A stretch of DNA of 64,000 bases, from the NCBI GenBank assembly GCA_036435485.1, contig CM071600.1:54309546-54373545 (forward strand). The letters are read 5' to 3'. Made by a program: the position numbers and the translations under genes. Below are positions 24,414 to 34,998 of the stretch, one piece after another; positions within the stretch are counted from its first letter, which is position 1, and every line of letters starts with the position of its first letter. The stretch comes from Saposhnikovia divaricata. Taxonomy: Eukaryota > Streptophyta > Magnoliopsida > Apiales > Apiaceae. The notes under the pieces are model-generated. The model was not told the DNA's origin, searched no databases, and saw nothing but the letters and a program-made list of their open reading frames with translations.

Positions 24414-25916
24414 CTAACCAATACCTGCTCTCGGAAAAACTATTTTTGTTATACAACCAACATATTTCAGAAACTCACCCACGAAAATAGCATAGACCAC
24501 TCGAACGATCCGATTAGGCGCAAGAATAAAACTCATATTCCTAACTTCATCCATAGACCACGAGGATGCTTCTTTTTGTTGTTTAATCAAATTAATTATG
24601 ATAAGATGTTGGTCATGAATATCATGAGTTTCGATGAAAGATGGAGCACGAGTGGAAAATGAAGAAATAGAAACGGGTGGGGGTGGCTCTTCGAAAAATG
24701 TTTTACCAACAGAATTAGGATCACAAGAACTATCCTTATGTTGGGTTTCCCATTTGGAACAAATATTCTTCATCTCTCCAAACATCTCTTCCGAGGTCAA
24801 ATCCTTAAAAGATTCGTGAAGCTCTCGATTGGTCTCGTAATGCAATTGAAAATCTTGTTTAAGAAGAGACTCAATCTCATGATCGTTCAAATTTGACCTT
24901 GAAACAACCTCCTTAACTAGATTAGCTCCTATTGGTTGAGTATGAAGTTCTTTATGTTTTTCAGGAAGAGGTTTGGACGATGAAAGGAAAAGTTCACTAG
25001 AAGAAGATGATGGTTGTCTAGGTGAAGCCACAAACTCAGAATCATCGGGATTCTTCGTTTGACCTAGAGAAAGAATGATGTCAGCATTAGAATCTTCTTC
25101 GTGTGAATCACCACCGAAAGGAGTGTCAACTTGAACATTAGACCTAGGAGAAATGATATCATCGAAAGTATCAATAGGTCTTTGAGTGATAAGAAATTTA
25201 GGGTTGACCTCGGGTGGATTCGGGGTAGTTATCGTCTCACGCTCGCACATGGTGGCTAATTGATTCACTTGAAATTCTAACTTAGATAAGGCTTGAACAT
25301 TAGAGTTCAAAATTTGCCTATCAGAAGTTATGGTTCGCATGAAGTTTGCTTGAGAAATCAATAAAGCCTCGATACTCTTTTCTAAGGTGTCAAGTTTCCT
25401 ACTCGAATCATGAAATCCGGGTGGGTGGGCGGGTGTTTGAATTGAACTCGAATAAGGAACTTGACTCCGAATTGGATAAGAGTTCGAGTCTTGAAAATGT
25501 GGAGGCGGAGTTTGATAGCTATGACCTTGGTTCCATGAGAGATCGGGATAATCTCTCCAACCGGAATTAGAAGACGATGTAAAGTGGTCATTTCGAGAGG
25601 TTGGTTGAAACATGGCGTTGACTTGTTGAGAGTCGGGGCCATGTTGAAAATCGAGACTCGGAGAGTTGAAATTTGGGTCCCAAGACGTGTGTGAAGGGCC
25701 ACTAAGGGTTTCTAAGGCTTCGAGTCGTCTAGTAAGAGCATCTAATTCAGAGTCGATTGCAATATCGTTTTTACTATAATGAAAATCACTAAAAGTACTA
25801 GACGACTCGTTATATACTCTAGGTTCCTTAGTTGACTCACACCACATCGTATTATCCGCTAACTCCTCGTCAAAATCCCAACCTTGGTAATAACGCTCCC
25901 TAAATGCTACGGACAT
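24414..25916 (-). CDS. gag-like ORF of the nested element (500 aa)
   Basis: An uninterrupted 500-aa frame begins MSVAFRERYYQGWDFDEEL. Residues about 55-200 are rich in Ser, Pro, Gln and aromatic residues (low complexity). At about 175-235 comes a heptad-like helical part (LEKSIEALLISQANFM, ALSKLEFQVNQLAT) of the kind seen in the C-terminal half of Athila-type gag proteins (recalled resemblance). The rest is acidic and Ser-rich. No CCHC zinc knuckle, protease or RT motif is present, and the classic gag core is not obvious. It may be a truncated gag or a lineage-specific protein. The open frame suggests recent use, though by eye the LTRs differ by a few percent. Confidence 0.6.
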   Translation of the reverse strand: MSVAFRERYYQGWDFDEELADNTMWCESTKEPRVYNESSSTFSDFHYSKNDIAIDSELDALTRRLEALETLSGPSHTSWDPNFNSPSLDFQHGPDSQQVNAMFQPTSRNDHFTSSSNSGWRDYPDLSWNQGHSYQTPPPHFQDSNSYPIRSQVPYSSSIQTPAHPPGFHDSSRKLDTLEKSIEALLISQANFMRTITSDRQILNSNVQALSKLEFQVNQLATMCERETITTPNPPEVNPKFLITQRPIDTFDDIISPRSNVQVDTPFGGDSHEEDSNADIILSLGQTKNPDDSEFVASPRQPSSSSSELFLSSSKPLPEKHKELHTQPIGANLVKEVVSRSNLNDHEIESLLKQDFQLHYETNRELHESFKDLTSEEMFGEMKNICSKWETQHKDSSCDPNSVGKTFFEEPPPPVSISSFSTRAPSFIETHDIHDQHLIIINLIKQQKEASSWSMDEVRNMSFILAPNRIVRVVYAIFVGEFLKYVGCITKIVFPRAGIG

Positions 25917-26844
25917 GGTAAAGATTGATCAAGGATAAAACCACGTAGCACATAAGTGCGAAAATGAAACCCACAAAATAAATGGTAAAAAATCAAAAGA
26001 AAACTCTAACCTAGGTTCCCTAAATAAAATGACTAGACATTGCTCATAACATTAAGATACACTAAAAATTCCGTAAATTAAGAATTATTCAGACCGATTC
26101 GGCCAGATTAGAGCAGGCATTGCCAAGAGGCCAAACTCGTCACTTAGACACCGAATCTTAACAGCCAGGCGAACCTTAGACACTGAAGGTCGTGAATAAG
26201 TCTTAATTACGTTTATTTTTAGGCACCTTTCTAATTGAGCACGAAATCTTAGGGGCAAATGTCTAATTAATTTTATTAAAAAGCTAGGGGATGCAAAATG
26301 TTGAAAATTAATTGTTGTGGGCCAAGGAAAGAGTGATTAAATCCCTTCCCCCATGTTGCAAGAGGATTTGCCCTTAAGATTTATTTACAAATGAATGCAA
26401 AAAACAACGAGATATAAAAAACTATAAACATTTATGGATGCTTTAAACTACGTGTTCTAAACTGAAGAAAAGAAAAATTTAACGTACCTTCGTCCGCCAG
26501 CGATCACCACAATTTAAGGTACGAAAAATTAAAAAAACAAGAAAATAAAAATCTAGATGATGTGCACCTATGTGATGAATGCATGATGCAACAATTATGT
26601 ATTTACAACTAATTTTTTTGGATTTTTTATTTTTTATTTTTTTTTTGTGATTTTCTAAAAAAACGAAAGAGGAGAGAGATACGGTTTACCCAAGCAAAGC
26701 TTCCAAAATTCCGAGAAAATTCTTCTGCTTTAATCCAAGTCACCCGAATTTTCCTCCAAATTCCTCGAAAAAATGCAAACAAGAAAAAAGGTGAGAAAAG
26801 AGCTAATCCGAAAAATTAAAAACTAAGGCGCGAAAAATAATTAG
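25917..26844 (-). other. leader of the nested element
   Basis: Between primer-binding site and ORF on the minus strand. AT-rich with several homopolymer runs; no other feature recognised. Confidence 0.5.
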
Positions 26845-26862
26845 TCCCCGGCAGCGGCGCCA
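26845..26862 (-). other. primer-binding site of the nested element
   Basis: The minus strand reads TGGCGCCGCTGCCGGGGA a few bases after the LTR, close to the tRNA-complementary site common in Athila-type elements. Confidence 0.75.
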
Positions 26863-27370
26863 AAAACTTGTTGTGCTAAGAAAAATGATTAAATTTGAAT
26901 CGCAAGCGCACAATTCGTTTTATTGTAAAAATTTATGATTCGTTCCTCGGAGACTAATATTTTCGCAAACATTAAATTCTTAATTTAATCGAATTAGAAC
27001 AAGTGGATTTTAGAAAATTTAAATTTTACTAATTAATTCCTAAAACTATATTTAAAAGAAAATTAAATTTATTCTAATTTAAAACTAACTAATTAAAGAT
27101 GAAAAGAACAAAAATTAATTTATTCTAAATTATCCTAAAACTAGTTTATTCTAAAATTAAAACTAGATTTTATTCTAAAACAATTTTTTTTTAGACTTGA
27201 ATTAAAAATTATTTAAAAAAAATAAAAAATTTCGACATGATCACAAACACTAAAAAGAAAAGACAATATACAGCAACAAAAAAAATCAACAAAGACAAAA
27301 ATGAACACATAACCAAAATGAGCAAACCAAACTCTTAACCATTGAACTTTACAGCAACAAAGACACAAAG

Positions 27371-27767
27371 AGGGTGTTTGGCAAGTGTGGCTTAAAGCTA
27401 AAAATAGCTTTAAGTCGTTTTTGCCGTTTTTGATCCATTTGTCAACCATTGTTTTAAGCCGGCTTTAAGTTAAAAAACTGCTTTAAGTCATAAGTTTCAT
27501 TTAGGTACTTTTGACTTATGACTTATGACTTATCGATTTTTTTTTTTAAACTTCCAGAACTTTTATAAAGTTTAAATAACATGAATTTAATTTTTTTTAA
27601 GTCAAATTTTACTTTAAGTCAAAATTATTAAACTCCCATTTAATTTTAAGTAAACTTACCCAAACACATTCATTCAACTTAAAGTAAACAACTTTACTTT
27701 ATCCTTTAAGTTAAAAATACCTCCATTAAGTCGTAAGTAACTTATTTTAAGCAATCCCAAACGGCCT
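27371..27767. mobile_element. MITE inside one LTR
   Basis: Absent from the sister LTR, so its borders are exact: it begins agggtgtttggca and ends cccaaacggcct, giving imperfect inverted ends AGG..GTTTGG. The interior repeats aagtcataagt-like words in both directions. Flanks caaag and caaaa may be a short target-site duplication with one mismatch. It is probably PIF/Harbinger- or hAT-like; the class is unsure. Confidence 0.78.
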
Positions 27768-28537
27768 CAAAATCAATCAAACACGGACTACGAAAATTAA
27801 CAACTCAGTACGCGAGCCCAGCAAATTCAGTATAGACAATATGCAGACAACGAATTTGATCACAGTAGACTCGAAAACGCAGCAAGCAATTAGGACTCAC
27901 AACTAGATTCAGCTATTCGGTGAAACAGCAGCAGTAAACGGTATATGAAACATCAATTTTTTGCGTTAATGAACAGACCTAGTTGCATACTTAACAAATT
28001 AACAAAAAAAAATTGCCGCACAAACTATCGCAGCAACCAATCTTAACAACTACTCCGCAAAACCCAGAAAAACGCAGCACAATAATAACAAACACAATAG
28101 TATAAACTAGGCAAAACGCAGCAGCAGCGAAAACTCGAACACCAAAGAAACTCGACTCAAGAAACTCAAGATACGAACCAAAACTCAGATGCCAACCAGG
28201 ACACGCAGCAATTCAATTCGCACAGTCAACAATCGGTAAACACAAACTTTAACAGCCATTTACAAAGTAACTCTTTGCAGACTCGCAGAACAAATAAATA
28301 ATCGGAAACTAACAAAATAAATAATCGCAGAACAGACTCTTTGCACACTAACACCAGTCGACTCATTAATACAGTAATATCACCATTTGCTAACTCAGAA
28401 ACTAATGAAAAACAAAACTCAGCATAATGGATTTTAATAACAGAAAAATTAACAACAAAAAGAAGGGGAATGGGGGTTTTAATCGAGAAAAAAAAACAGA
28501 GAAGAAGGCGATGTGGTGTAGGCGATTTAAGGGGGAA

Positions 28538-28539
<2 letters not shown>

Positions 28540-28579
<40 letters not shown>
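28540..28579. repeat. (GA)n microsatellite
   Basis: About 40 bp of GA repeats, homologous to the longer run at 21467-21540. Confidence 0.9.
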
Positions 28580-28583
<4 letters not shown>

Positions 28584-29545
28584 TTCGAAAAAAACAAGGA
28601 GAAGATTGTGTTTGTGTGTGAGGAAGCCGAATGAAGAAAAGAAAAGCAAGAGCTGGGTTTGTAATTTTTTTAGAGAAGAAGAAGATGAAAATAGGGAAAG
28701 AAATGGGTCTGTTTAGAATTGTTACTTTGAACTAAACAAATAAAAACGAGAAAGAAAATAGTTACTGGAAATTATTTTTTTTTTAAATAAATACGAAAAT
28801 AAAGAAGTTAAAATTAACTACGGAATTAAAATTACATTAAAACTAGGAGATGATTTGGAATTAAATGGCCCCCAATAAAATTGAGATTTTTAAAGGGGCA
28901 AAATTACGAATTAAAACTACGAACAAGAAAATAAAGTTTCGTTATTTTCAACCCCAAGTGGTTAGCAACGGGATTTACGAAAATAACGAAACAAGGCAAC
29001 AATAACGAAAGAGCAAGACAAGAAGTAAAGAAAATAAAAATTGCATTAATTATAATAGGAGTGTTTACAAAATTTGAAACTAAGAAAAATACAAGGAATT
29101 AAAATTACCCTAAAATCTAAGTTACTAAATACAAGGGGGTGAGAGGGTATTTATAGGATAGGAATTAGGGTTAAGGGAGGTGTTGGGTAAATTCCCACCA
29201 TACATTTGTGGTGTGTGGTGGTGAAATCCTAGCCATCTATTTGTTTCCTTCCCCCTTAAACTATGAAAAGTTGATCTTGGTCATACACTTATGTAATGTG
29301 TTGGGATGATCTCCACCTTCCACTTGTCTTGAAATATTTCTTTTGCTCTAAGCTCCTAATTTTTTTCCTTCTTTCATTTTTGGTCCTTTTTCTTCCTCTT
29401 TTTCCCTTCCTTGCACTTTATTTATTTATTTTGTCATTTCTTTATTTATTTACGAATTTCCTGAAATGCAACAAAATAATTTATTAAAATACGAGTTCAA
29501 GCAAATAAATAGGCAATAAAAATATGCAAAAATATACACTTATCA

Positions 29546-29691
29546 CCCTGCAAACACCTATCAAGCTCAGCCACATCTAAACACACAAACCCTAATCCTC
29601 TGTTCTTCTTTTATTAGCAAAATATCCGTATTTTGCTCCGTTAATCCAGCAAACCTCCAAAACATTGTTATACAATATTCTCCCTATAACA
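29546..29691 (+). repeat. 3' LTR of the Tat element, second part
   Basis: After the nested element and its duplicated ccctg, the sequence resumes as the end of the Tat LTR and matches 9189-9328, to the terminal CTATAACA. The agttg duplication follows at 29692. Confidence 0.9.
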
Positions 29692-29780
29692 AGTTGCAAC
29701 CTCATTTGCAACTTACACTGCTGGCGCCGCCCTGAAATTGCAAATGAGGTTGCAAAATGTATTTTTAAAATTAAGAAAAG
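29692..29780. repeat. foldback repeat, right arm
   Basis: gttgcaacctcatttgcaac, gctggcgccgccctgaaatt and caaatgaggttgcaaaatgt, read in reverse complement, match the outer left arm at about 7720-7800. The arms were one element before the Tat insertion. Confidence 0.75.
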
Positions 29781-30414
29781 TATGATTGTAATTTTAGAAT
29801 TTTAGAAAATTGGGATGTATATTTTTAAAAACTCAATAGTTGACATAGGTAGTTTTGAACTTATCCCTATAAATTATGGGGGTATTAAACCTATAATTAA
29901 TCATAAATTAAACATAATGATAAATTCAAGAAAAACACTATTTAGAAATTAAAATATTCGCAAATTTAAATCATATTTTTTAGAAAAAGAAATTTACCCA
30001 TTAAGATTTGGTCGAATTCTTGAAACAGTGACCGGATGGTAATGATTAATGAATGTAATAATTAGCCTGTTGGGCCAAATAGAAATCCGTGTATTTTGTA
30101 CTTGACTAAAAGTGGCCCAACCCAAATGCTGACTAGGCGGACTCTAAACTGTTGTATTCAAATCGGTTAAATAATTGGTAAAGTCCCACTCATCTTCCCC
30201 ATTTAGTAATAAAAGTTTTTATTGTATATATACACACAGTGTATGTTGTGTGTATGTATCAGCGGCAGCCAGGGTCAATTAATTTCCCCAACATTTCCCC
30301 CCTTTCTTTGCTATAATCTCCATTCTTATAATTTAATTATTATTGTTAGTAAAAGTAATTAATTCAAACCATATAATATTAACCTACAAGAAGTGGTGTT
30401 TACTTGAGAGGGTG
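29781..30414 (+). promoter_or_regulatory. upstream region of the Alfin-like gene
   Basis: Non-coding. Tatatata at 30225-30232 is a possible TATA box about 185 bp before the start codon, followed by a leader with C-rich patches. The first 120 bp may still belong to the foldback element. Confidence 0.42.
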
Positions 30415-30513
30415 ATGGAAGGAGGTGGTTTACAGTACAATCCTCGAACTGTTGAAGAGGTTTTCAGGGATTTCAAGAGCCGTAGAGCTGGAATTCTTAA
30501 AGCTCTTACTACT

Positions 30514-30591
<78 letters not shown>

Positions 30592-30617
30592 TCCCTCTCC
30601 CTCTCCCTCTCCCTCTG

Positions 30618-30700
<83 letters not shown>

Positions 30701-33700
30701 AAATTACCCATTTCTCTCTTTTTTTTTTGTTTAATTTACTCATTTTTTGTGGGTTTTATGGTTTAATTTTAGCCCCTTCTGGTTAGATTTTGTTATTAAA
30801 TTCATGTACTTTCTTGCAGATGTTGCAGAATTTTTCCATCAATGTGACCCTGGTTAGTTTTTCATGTATTAACTTAGATTTACTGTAATTTACTGTTTTA
30901 CTGTGGCTTGTAATGATTTTAATTAAGTGCAGTATTACTTTTGTATGCATGTTCGTAAATATGTATGTGTGTGTTTGTGTTTTTATCTTCCTTTCTTTCT
31001 TCACTTCATGAAAAATAGGAATTTTATACAAGTGGTTATTTATGCTTGTCATACAGCATTCATATTTTATTACAATGTTCTTCAAGTGTGAGTTAATTCA
31101 AATGTGCTTGAAGTGGTTGGTAATGTGCAGTTTATCTTTCTCATTTGGCTTTGCTCCAACAAATCAGAAATGCTTTGTTGCAATGTGTATTTTGTTATGG
31201 ATCAATGTTTTTCTTTACCTGTCATCAGGGACGGAGCTAGGATCCTCAGATTGAGGGGGCGAAAAATGTCTCATATATGAAAAATGCTTTAAAAATTATA
31301 TACATTTTTGTTGATTACAAATATCTTACATGGTAAAAATTTATTAATATACGTAGTTATTCAAATTAATATACAAAGTTTTTAAGACAAATTATTAATC
31401 TTACAAAAAACATACGTATTTTTGAAGGGGCGAAGTTTACATATTGCAATATCTTATACTTAAATTATCAGAATTAGAGAAATAATAGTAAAGTTTTAGA
31501 TCTATATTTTCAAAAATTCTGGAGTTTAGGGTGGCCGGCGGTATATTTTCAAAAATTCTGGAGTTTAGGGTGGCGGCGGCCACCGCCGGCCACCCCCTAG
31601 CTCCGTCCCTGCATGTCATGTTTGCTTGCCGAAATTATTAATTTCACATTATCAATAAAGTTTAAATATGATTGTACAATGAAGTCTATATTTGAGGGGT
31701 TACAAAGAGCGCATTCCTCTCTTGTTCAAGGCCTTTGAACATCGTTTTCATGGCATCTAATCTTGTGTATAACAGATAGTCTTCATCTTTTCTCTACTAA
31801 GCCCTTGCATTCATCTTTTCTCAACTAAGCCCTTGCATTCATCTTTTCCCAACTAAGCCCTTGCACACTTACTAGTTTCGTACTTCTTGATGATATGTTT
31901 AATTGTACTTGTAGAATCTTTTCTTTAACTGGGAATGTAATCTCTCTTTTAAATAACAGAGAAGGAAAATCTTTGCCTTTATGGTTTTCCCAATGAGCGG
32001 TGGGAAGTTAATTTACCTGCAGAGGAAGTTCCCCCAGAGCTTCCAGAGCCTGCACTTGGTATTAACTTTGCAAGAGATGGGATGCAAGAGAAGGACTGGC
32101 TATCTTTGGTTGCCGTCCACAGTGATGCATGGTTACTTGCTGTGGCATTTTACTTTGGTGCTAGGTTTGGATTTGATAGAGCTGACAGGTAATAAATTTG
32201 CTCTATAGCCCCTCCCCCCTCATATTGTTGTGTAGAGGGATCTTGAGAACTTTATAATTAAAATGTCCTCTAAAATTTTACTTTCCTCGTGGTAGTTGTA
32301 CTGTCGGAGAACTGAGAAAAAAACTGTTAATGACCAGTCATGTCCTTAAGTACTGAGATGCATTTTCTCATACAATTTTTTTTTGAGAAATTCTTATTCG
32401 TTGTGTGCAAAGAAGTTGCGCTTCGTCTGCATGCAATATTTATATTCAATATTGTGCTCCTCGAGGGTACTCATTAATTGTACAAAATAAATAAATTGTC
32501 TCTCCTTTTTTAATGTTTTCTATTTTTGGCAAGCCACACATAATAGCTTCCGTGCATCTTTTTTTTTTCTGAAGTTCTGGACCAGCTCTATAACTCAGGC
32601 ACAGTTTGCACATAGTTTTGTACAACTAATGGCCCTAGACATCGTTTATAAATATACTGTTTCTCATATGTATGTATCATCGATGGATGTTATGAGATTT
32701 TCGTTTTGAATACATAGCAATTACGTAGTGCATTAAAATTTAGTGTACTTTAAAAAGCTTAATTCATGGTTGGTAGGTCTGTAGGGACAATCTTCACAGA
32801 GTATCTAGAAGAGGGTTATAAGCACAAGATGTCCCTTGAGAAAATTGACTAAATGGTGGTCTGATTTGTATCAGATTTATTTAACCATACTGTCTATTCT
32901 AGAATTGATTGTAATTATTTATTTCACAATTACTAAACTAATTTAAATGGGATGTGTGTGATCCACTATCCTACCACCTGCATACTGTAGTTTTTGTTGT
33001 TTGTTTATGTGAAATTCTATCTACGGGTACCTATGGGAGAGTTGGGTGTAATTTTGTATCTGTACTGTTGTACGAATGTATGCTATTGACTTGCGAAATT
33101 AGATAGTAGTTCAGTCGTACATTAGTCATTAGAGATCCATGAGCTCCTACAAACACCTCCGATATTGAAATACTTTAGCCAACATGTACATGCAACTATG
33201 CAAGGTATGCCGCATATTTCGGTTTGGACGGTTTGGAACGGGTGGTTTGGGCGGGTTTGGAAATTTTTGCTTACCCCTAGGTATGCGTTACATCAACAAC
33301 AGTAATTCTGGTTAGACAGCGACTGTCTAAAACTTGGATAATTTGCATCGTTAAGGCAGGCTAAGCCAATGAGCATGGTTTCGCTTTAGATGAGTCATGA
33401 TTGTTTGTATATGTGCTTAACTTCATATTGTTTTTATTGTTATGCCATATTGCAGTTAAAAAACTTTGGTGCAAGCAATGTGCTTAGCTTGTAGTAAATG
33501 CATAACCATTATTGATCTAGAAACAAAAAGTTTTCTGCTTGGAGCAAAGAAGGAATATCCCGTATTGTGTTTATGAATTGGAGCTGCACAGACTTGAAAA
33601 ACAGCTTAAAATTTACACCTAATCAGTAATGGCTAAAAGTTGTTGGTTGTTTTCCCTAATGGGATGATATGTATTATGGTTTTGTAATGTGTGATATCTA

Positions 33701-34998
33701 ATACAGTACATATGGTTTATGCAGAAAGAAGCTCTTTAATATGATAAATGATCTCCCATCAATATATGAAGTTGTGACGGGGGCTTGTAAGAAACAGTCA
33801 AAGGAGAAGTCAGCTGCATCAAATCATAGCAGCAGCAAATCCAAGTCAAATCCCAAGGTAGAAAAGGATTCAAACGTCTTTCTAAGATATATTTTGTGTT
33901 ACTGCTATATACTAAACTCCAAACATTTTAACTCCATTCATTATCATACTCTACCTGTTGATGGGGATGATTTCTGTTACAAGAGTGAGCTAGGTCTTGT
34001 ACCATTTTGTACACATCTCTAATAATAACTTTGTATGACTTGATAAGTACTTAGGTAGAAATTTAAGCTTTAGAGTTGCTACCTTTTACAACTATCTCGG
34101 AAATGAATTCCTAAAATTTGGATGACAATTGACAAATAAACTCATTTAAATTTATCCGACCTTTTATGTTAAATTGGTATCTAGGAGTATTAGCCACTTT
34201 GTGCTTCAATTCTATAGAACTGTGGCAGCGCTTATATATTTGACATTGTGTATTTTAGCAAGTTCTTTGGTTCTTGTACTCATCGAAAACTTTGTTGGAG
34301 AGTAACTGCATAGTAGTTTAAATTGGATACAGTGTACGCCAAATCAAACATGTCACTGTTACCGGACATCCTTGTACTATTATAAAACCAAGATTGCTGG
34401 TTTATGAATCTGCTGCTATCACATGTGAATCATCTAATCTTTTTTGTAAATTAATGATTGTGTGGATAGCAAGCTATAGGTTTTGTCAAATTTAAGTCAT
34501 GTATAATGTCCTCCCACTCATTTTTTATTTGATGATGAGTTGATGACTATTAGTAATTGAATTCACTGATTGCAGTGCAGCTTTTGGTTGCTCTGTTTAT
34601 TTCAGAATATGAAAAGTTATTAAGATCGCAAATATTTAACAAATAATGATGTTAGTGCAGTAATTTATCTGCAGAACTAAATTGTTATGTGTTATATTTT
34701 CGTTGTAAAACAGCAAGTCATGGAATCTCAAGGAAAGTTTTCGAAGGGATTACAACAAAGAGATGAGGACGATGCTGAGGATGAGGATGAGGAAGGGTTA
34801 GAAGAAGAGGATGAGGAGCATGGGGATGCATTATGTGGAGCATGTGGGGAGAATTATGGACAGGACCAGTTTTGGATTTGCTGTGACATATGCGAGAAGT
34901 GGTTCCATGGGAAGTGCGTGAAGATCACCCCAGCCAGGGCTGAACATATCAAGCAGTACAAATGCCCTGCTTGCAGCAACAAACGGGCACGCGTTTGA
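30415..34998 (+). CDS. Alfin-like PHD-finger protein, binds methylated histone H3 (259 aa, 5 exons)
   Basis: Exons 30415-30514, 30820-30852, 31960-32188, 33725-33857 and 34714-34998 join to 780 bp in frame, giving 259 aa and a stop, close to the usual length. The N-terminal Alfin domain spans about residues 5-135 (YNPRTVEEVFRDFKSRRAGI, DVAEFFHQCDP, LPEPALGINFARDGMQEKDW, GARFGFDRADRKKLF). A Ser/Lys-rich link and an acidic stretch (DEDDAEDEDEEG) follow. A C-terminal C4HC3 PHD finger (CGACG, WICCDICEKWFHG, KCPACSNKRARV) closes the protein. Family members are nuclear and read H3K4me2/3 to tune transcription in growth and stress (established knowledge). All introns are GT-AG. Intron 1 opens with a microsatellite and intron 2 holds a MITE. 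The gene appears intact. Confidence 0.95.
30515..30697. repeat. (CT)n and (AT)n microsatellites at the splice donor of intron 1
   Basis: CT repeats, including a ccctct-variant block near 30588-30618, start directly at the donor GT (30515) and run to about 30667; AT repeats continue to about 30697. Repetitive translations across them are artefacts. Confidence 0.95.
31226..31611. mobile_element. hAT-type MITE in Alfin-like intron 2
   Basis: Perfect 16-bp inverted ends CAGGGACGGAGCTAGG / CCTAGCTCCGTCCCTG enclose 386 bp. The 8-bp flanks cctgtcat (31218-31225) and catgtcat (31612-31619) differ at one base, as expected of a hAT target-site duplication. Inside, a unit of about 38 bp (tattttcaaaaattctggag...) is tandemly duplicated near 31505-31580. 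Confidence 0.85.

Larger units (their letters stand above)
20211..29545 (-). mobile_element. nested non-autonomous LTR retrotransposon (Athila-like, gag only), reverse orientation
   Basis: Two long LTRs (20211-22498 and 26869-29545) with ends TGTTGTG and TTATCA on the plus strand flank 4.4 kb of internal DNA. On the minus strand a primer-binding site (TGGCGCCGCTGCCGGGGA, at 26845-26862) follows the right-hand LTR and a polypurine tract (tatgggggcatt, 22499-22510) precedes the left-hand one, so the element reads right to left. That primer site resembles the one usual for Athila-type elements (family knowledge). Only one long frame exists inside, gag-like, and no protease, RT or integrase was seen, so it would depend on another element's enzymes. 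Confidence 0.82.
26869..29545 (-). repeat. right-hand LTR (5' LTR in element orientation) of the nested element, with MITE
   Basis: Homologous to 20211-22498 but longer because of a 397-bp MITE at 27371-27767. Apart from that and the GA-run length, the copies differ by scattered substitutions and small indels. Confidence 0.88.
8573..29691 (+). mobile_element. Tat-lineage Ty3/Gypsy LTR retrotransposon, split by a nested element
   Basis: Order: 5' LTR (8573-9328), primer-binding site, gag, protease, reverse transcriptase, RNase H, a second RNase H, integrase, an antisense ORF region, polypurine tract, and 3' LTR in two pieces (19597-20210 and 29546-29691). The second RNase H and the antisense ORF between pol and 3' LTR mark the Tat lineage (family knowledge). 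LTR ends are TGTTAT and ATAACA. By eye the two LTRs differ at about 20 positions plus one 1-bp gap in the first 610 bp, and the last 140 bp are identical, so the insertion is moderately old. Coding is broken throughout. Without the nested element it is about 11.8 kb. Confidence 0.9.

Noticed and set aside
24336..24819. Plus-strand frames opposite the gag-like ORF
   Set aside because: Shadows of the 500-aa minus-strand frame; primer site and polypurine tract show that the element reads on the minus strand.
33210..33265. ggtttgg-rich stretch in Alfin-like intron 3 resembling a LINE tail
   Set aside because: No LINE sequence precedes it and no duplication flanks it; taken as simple repeat.
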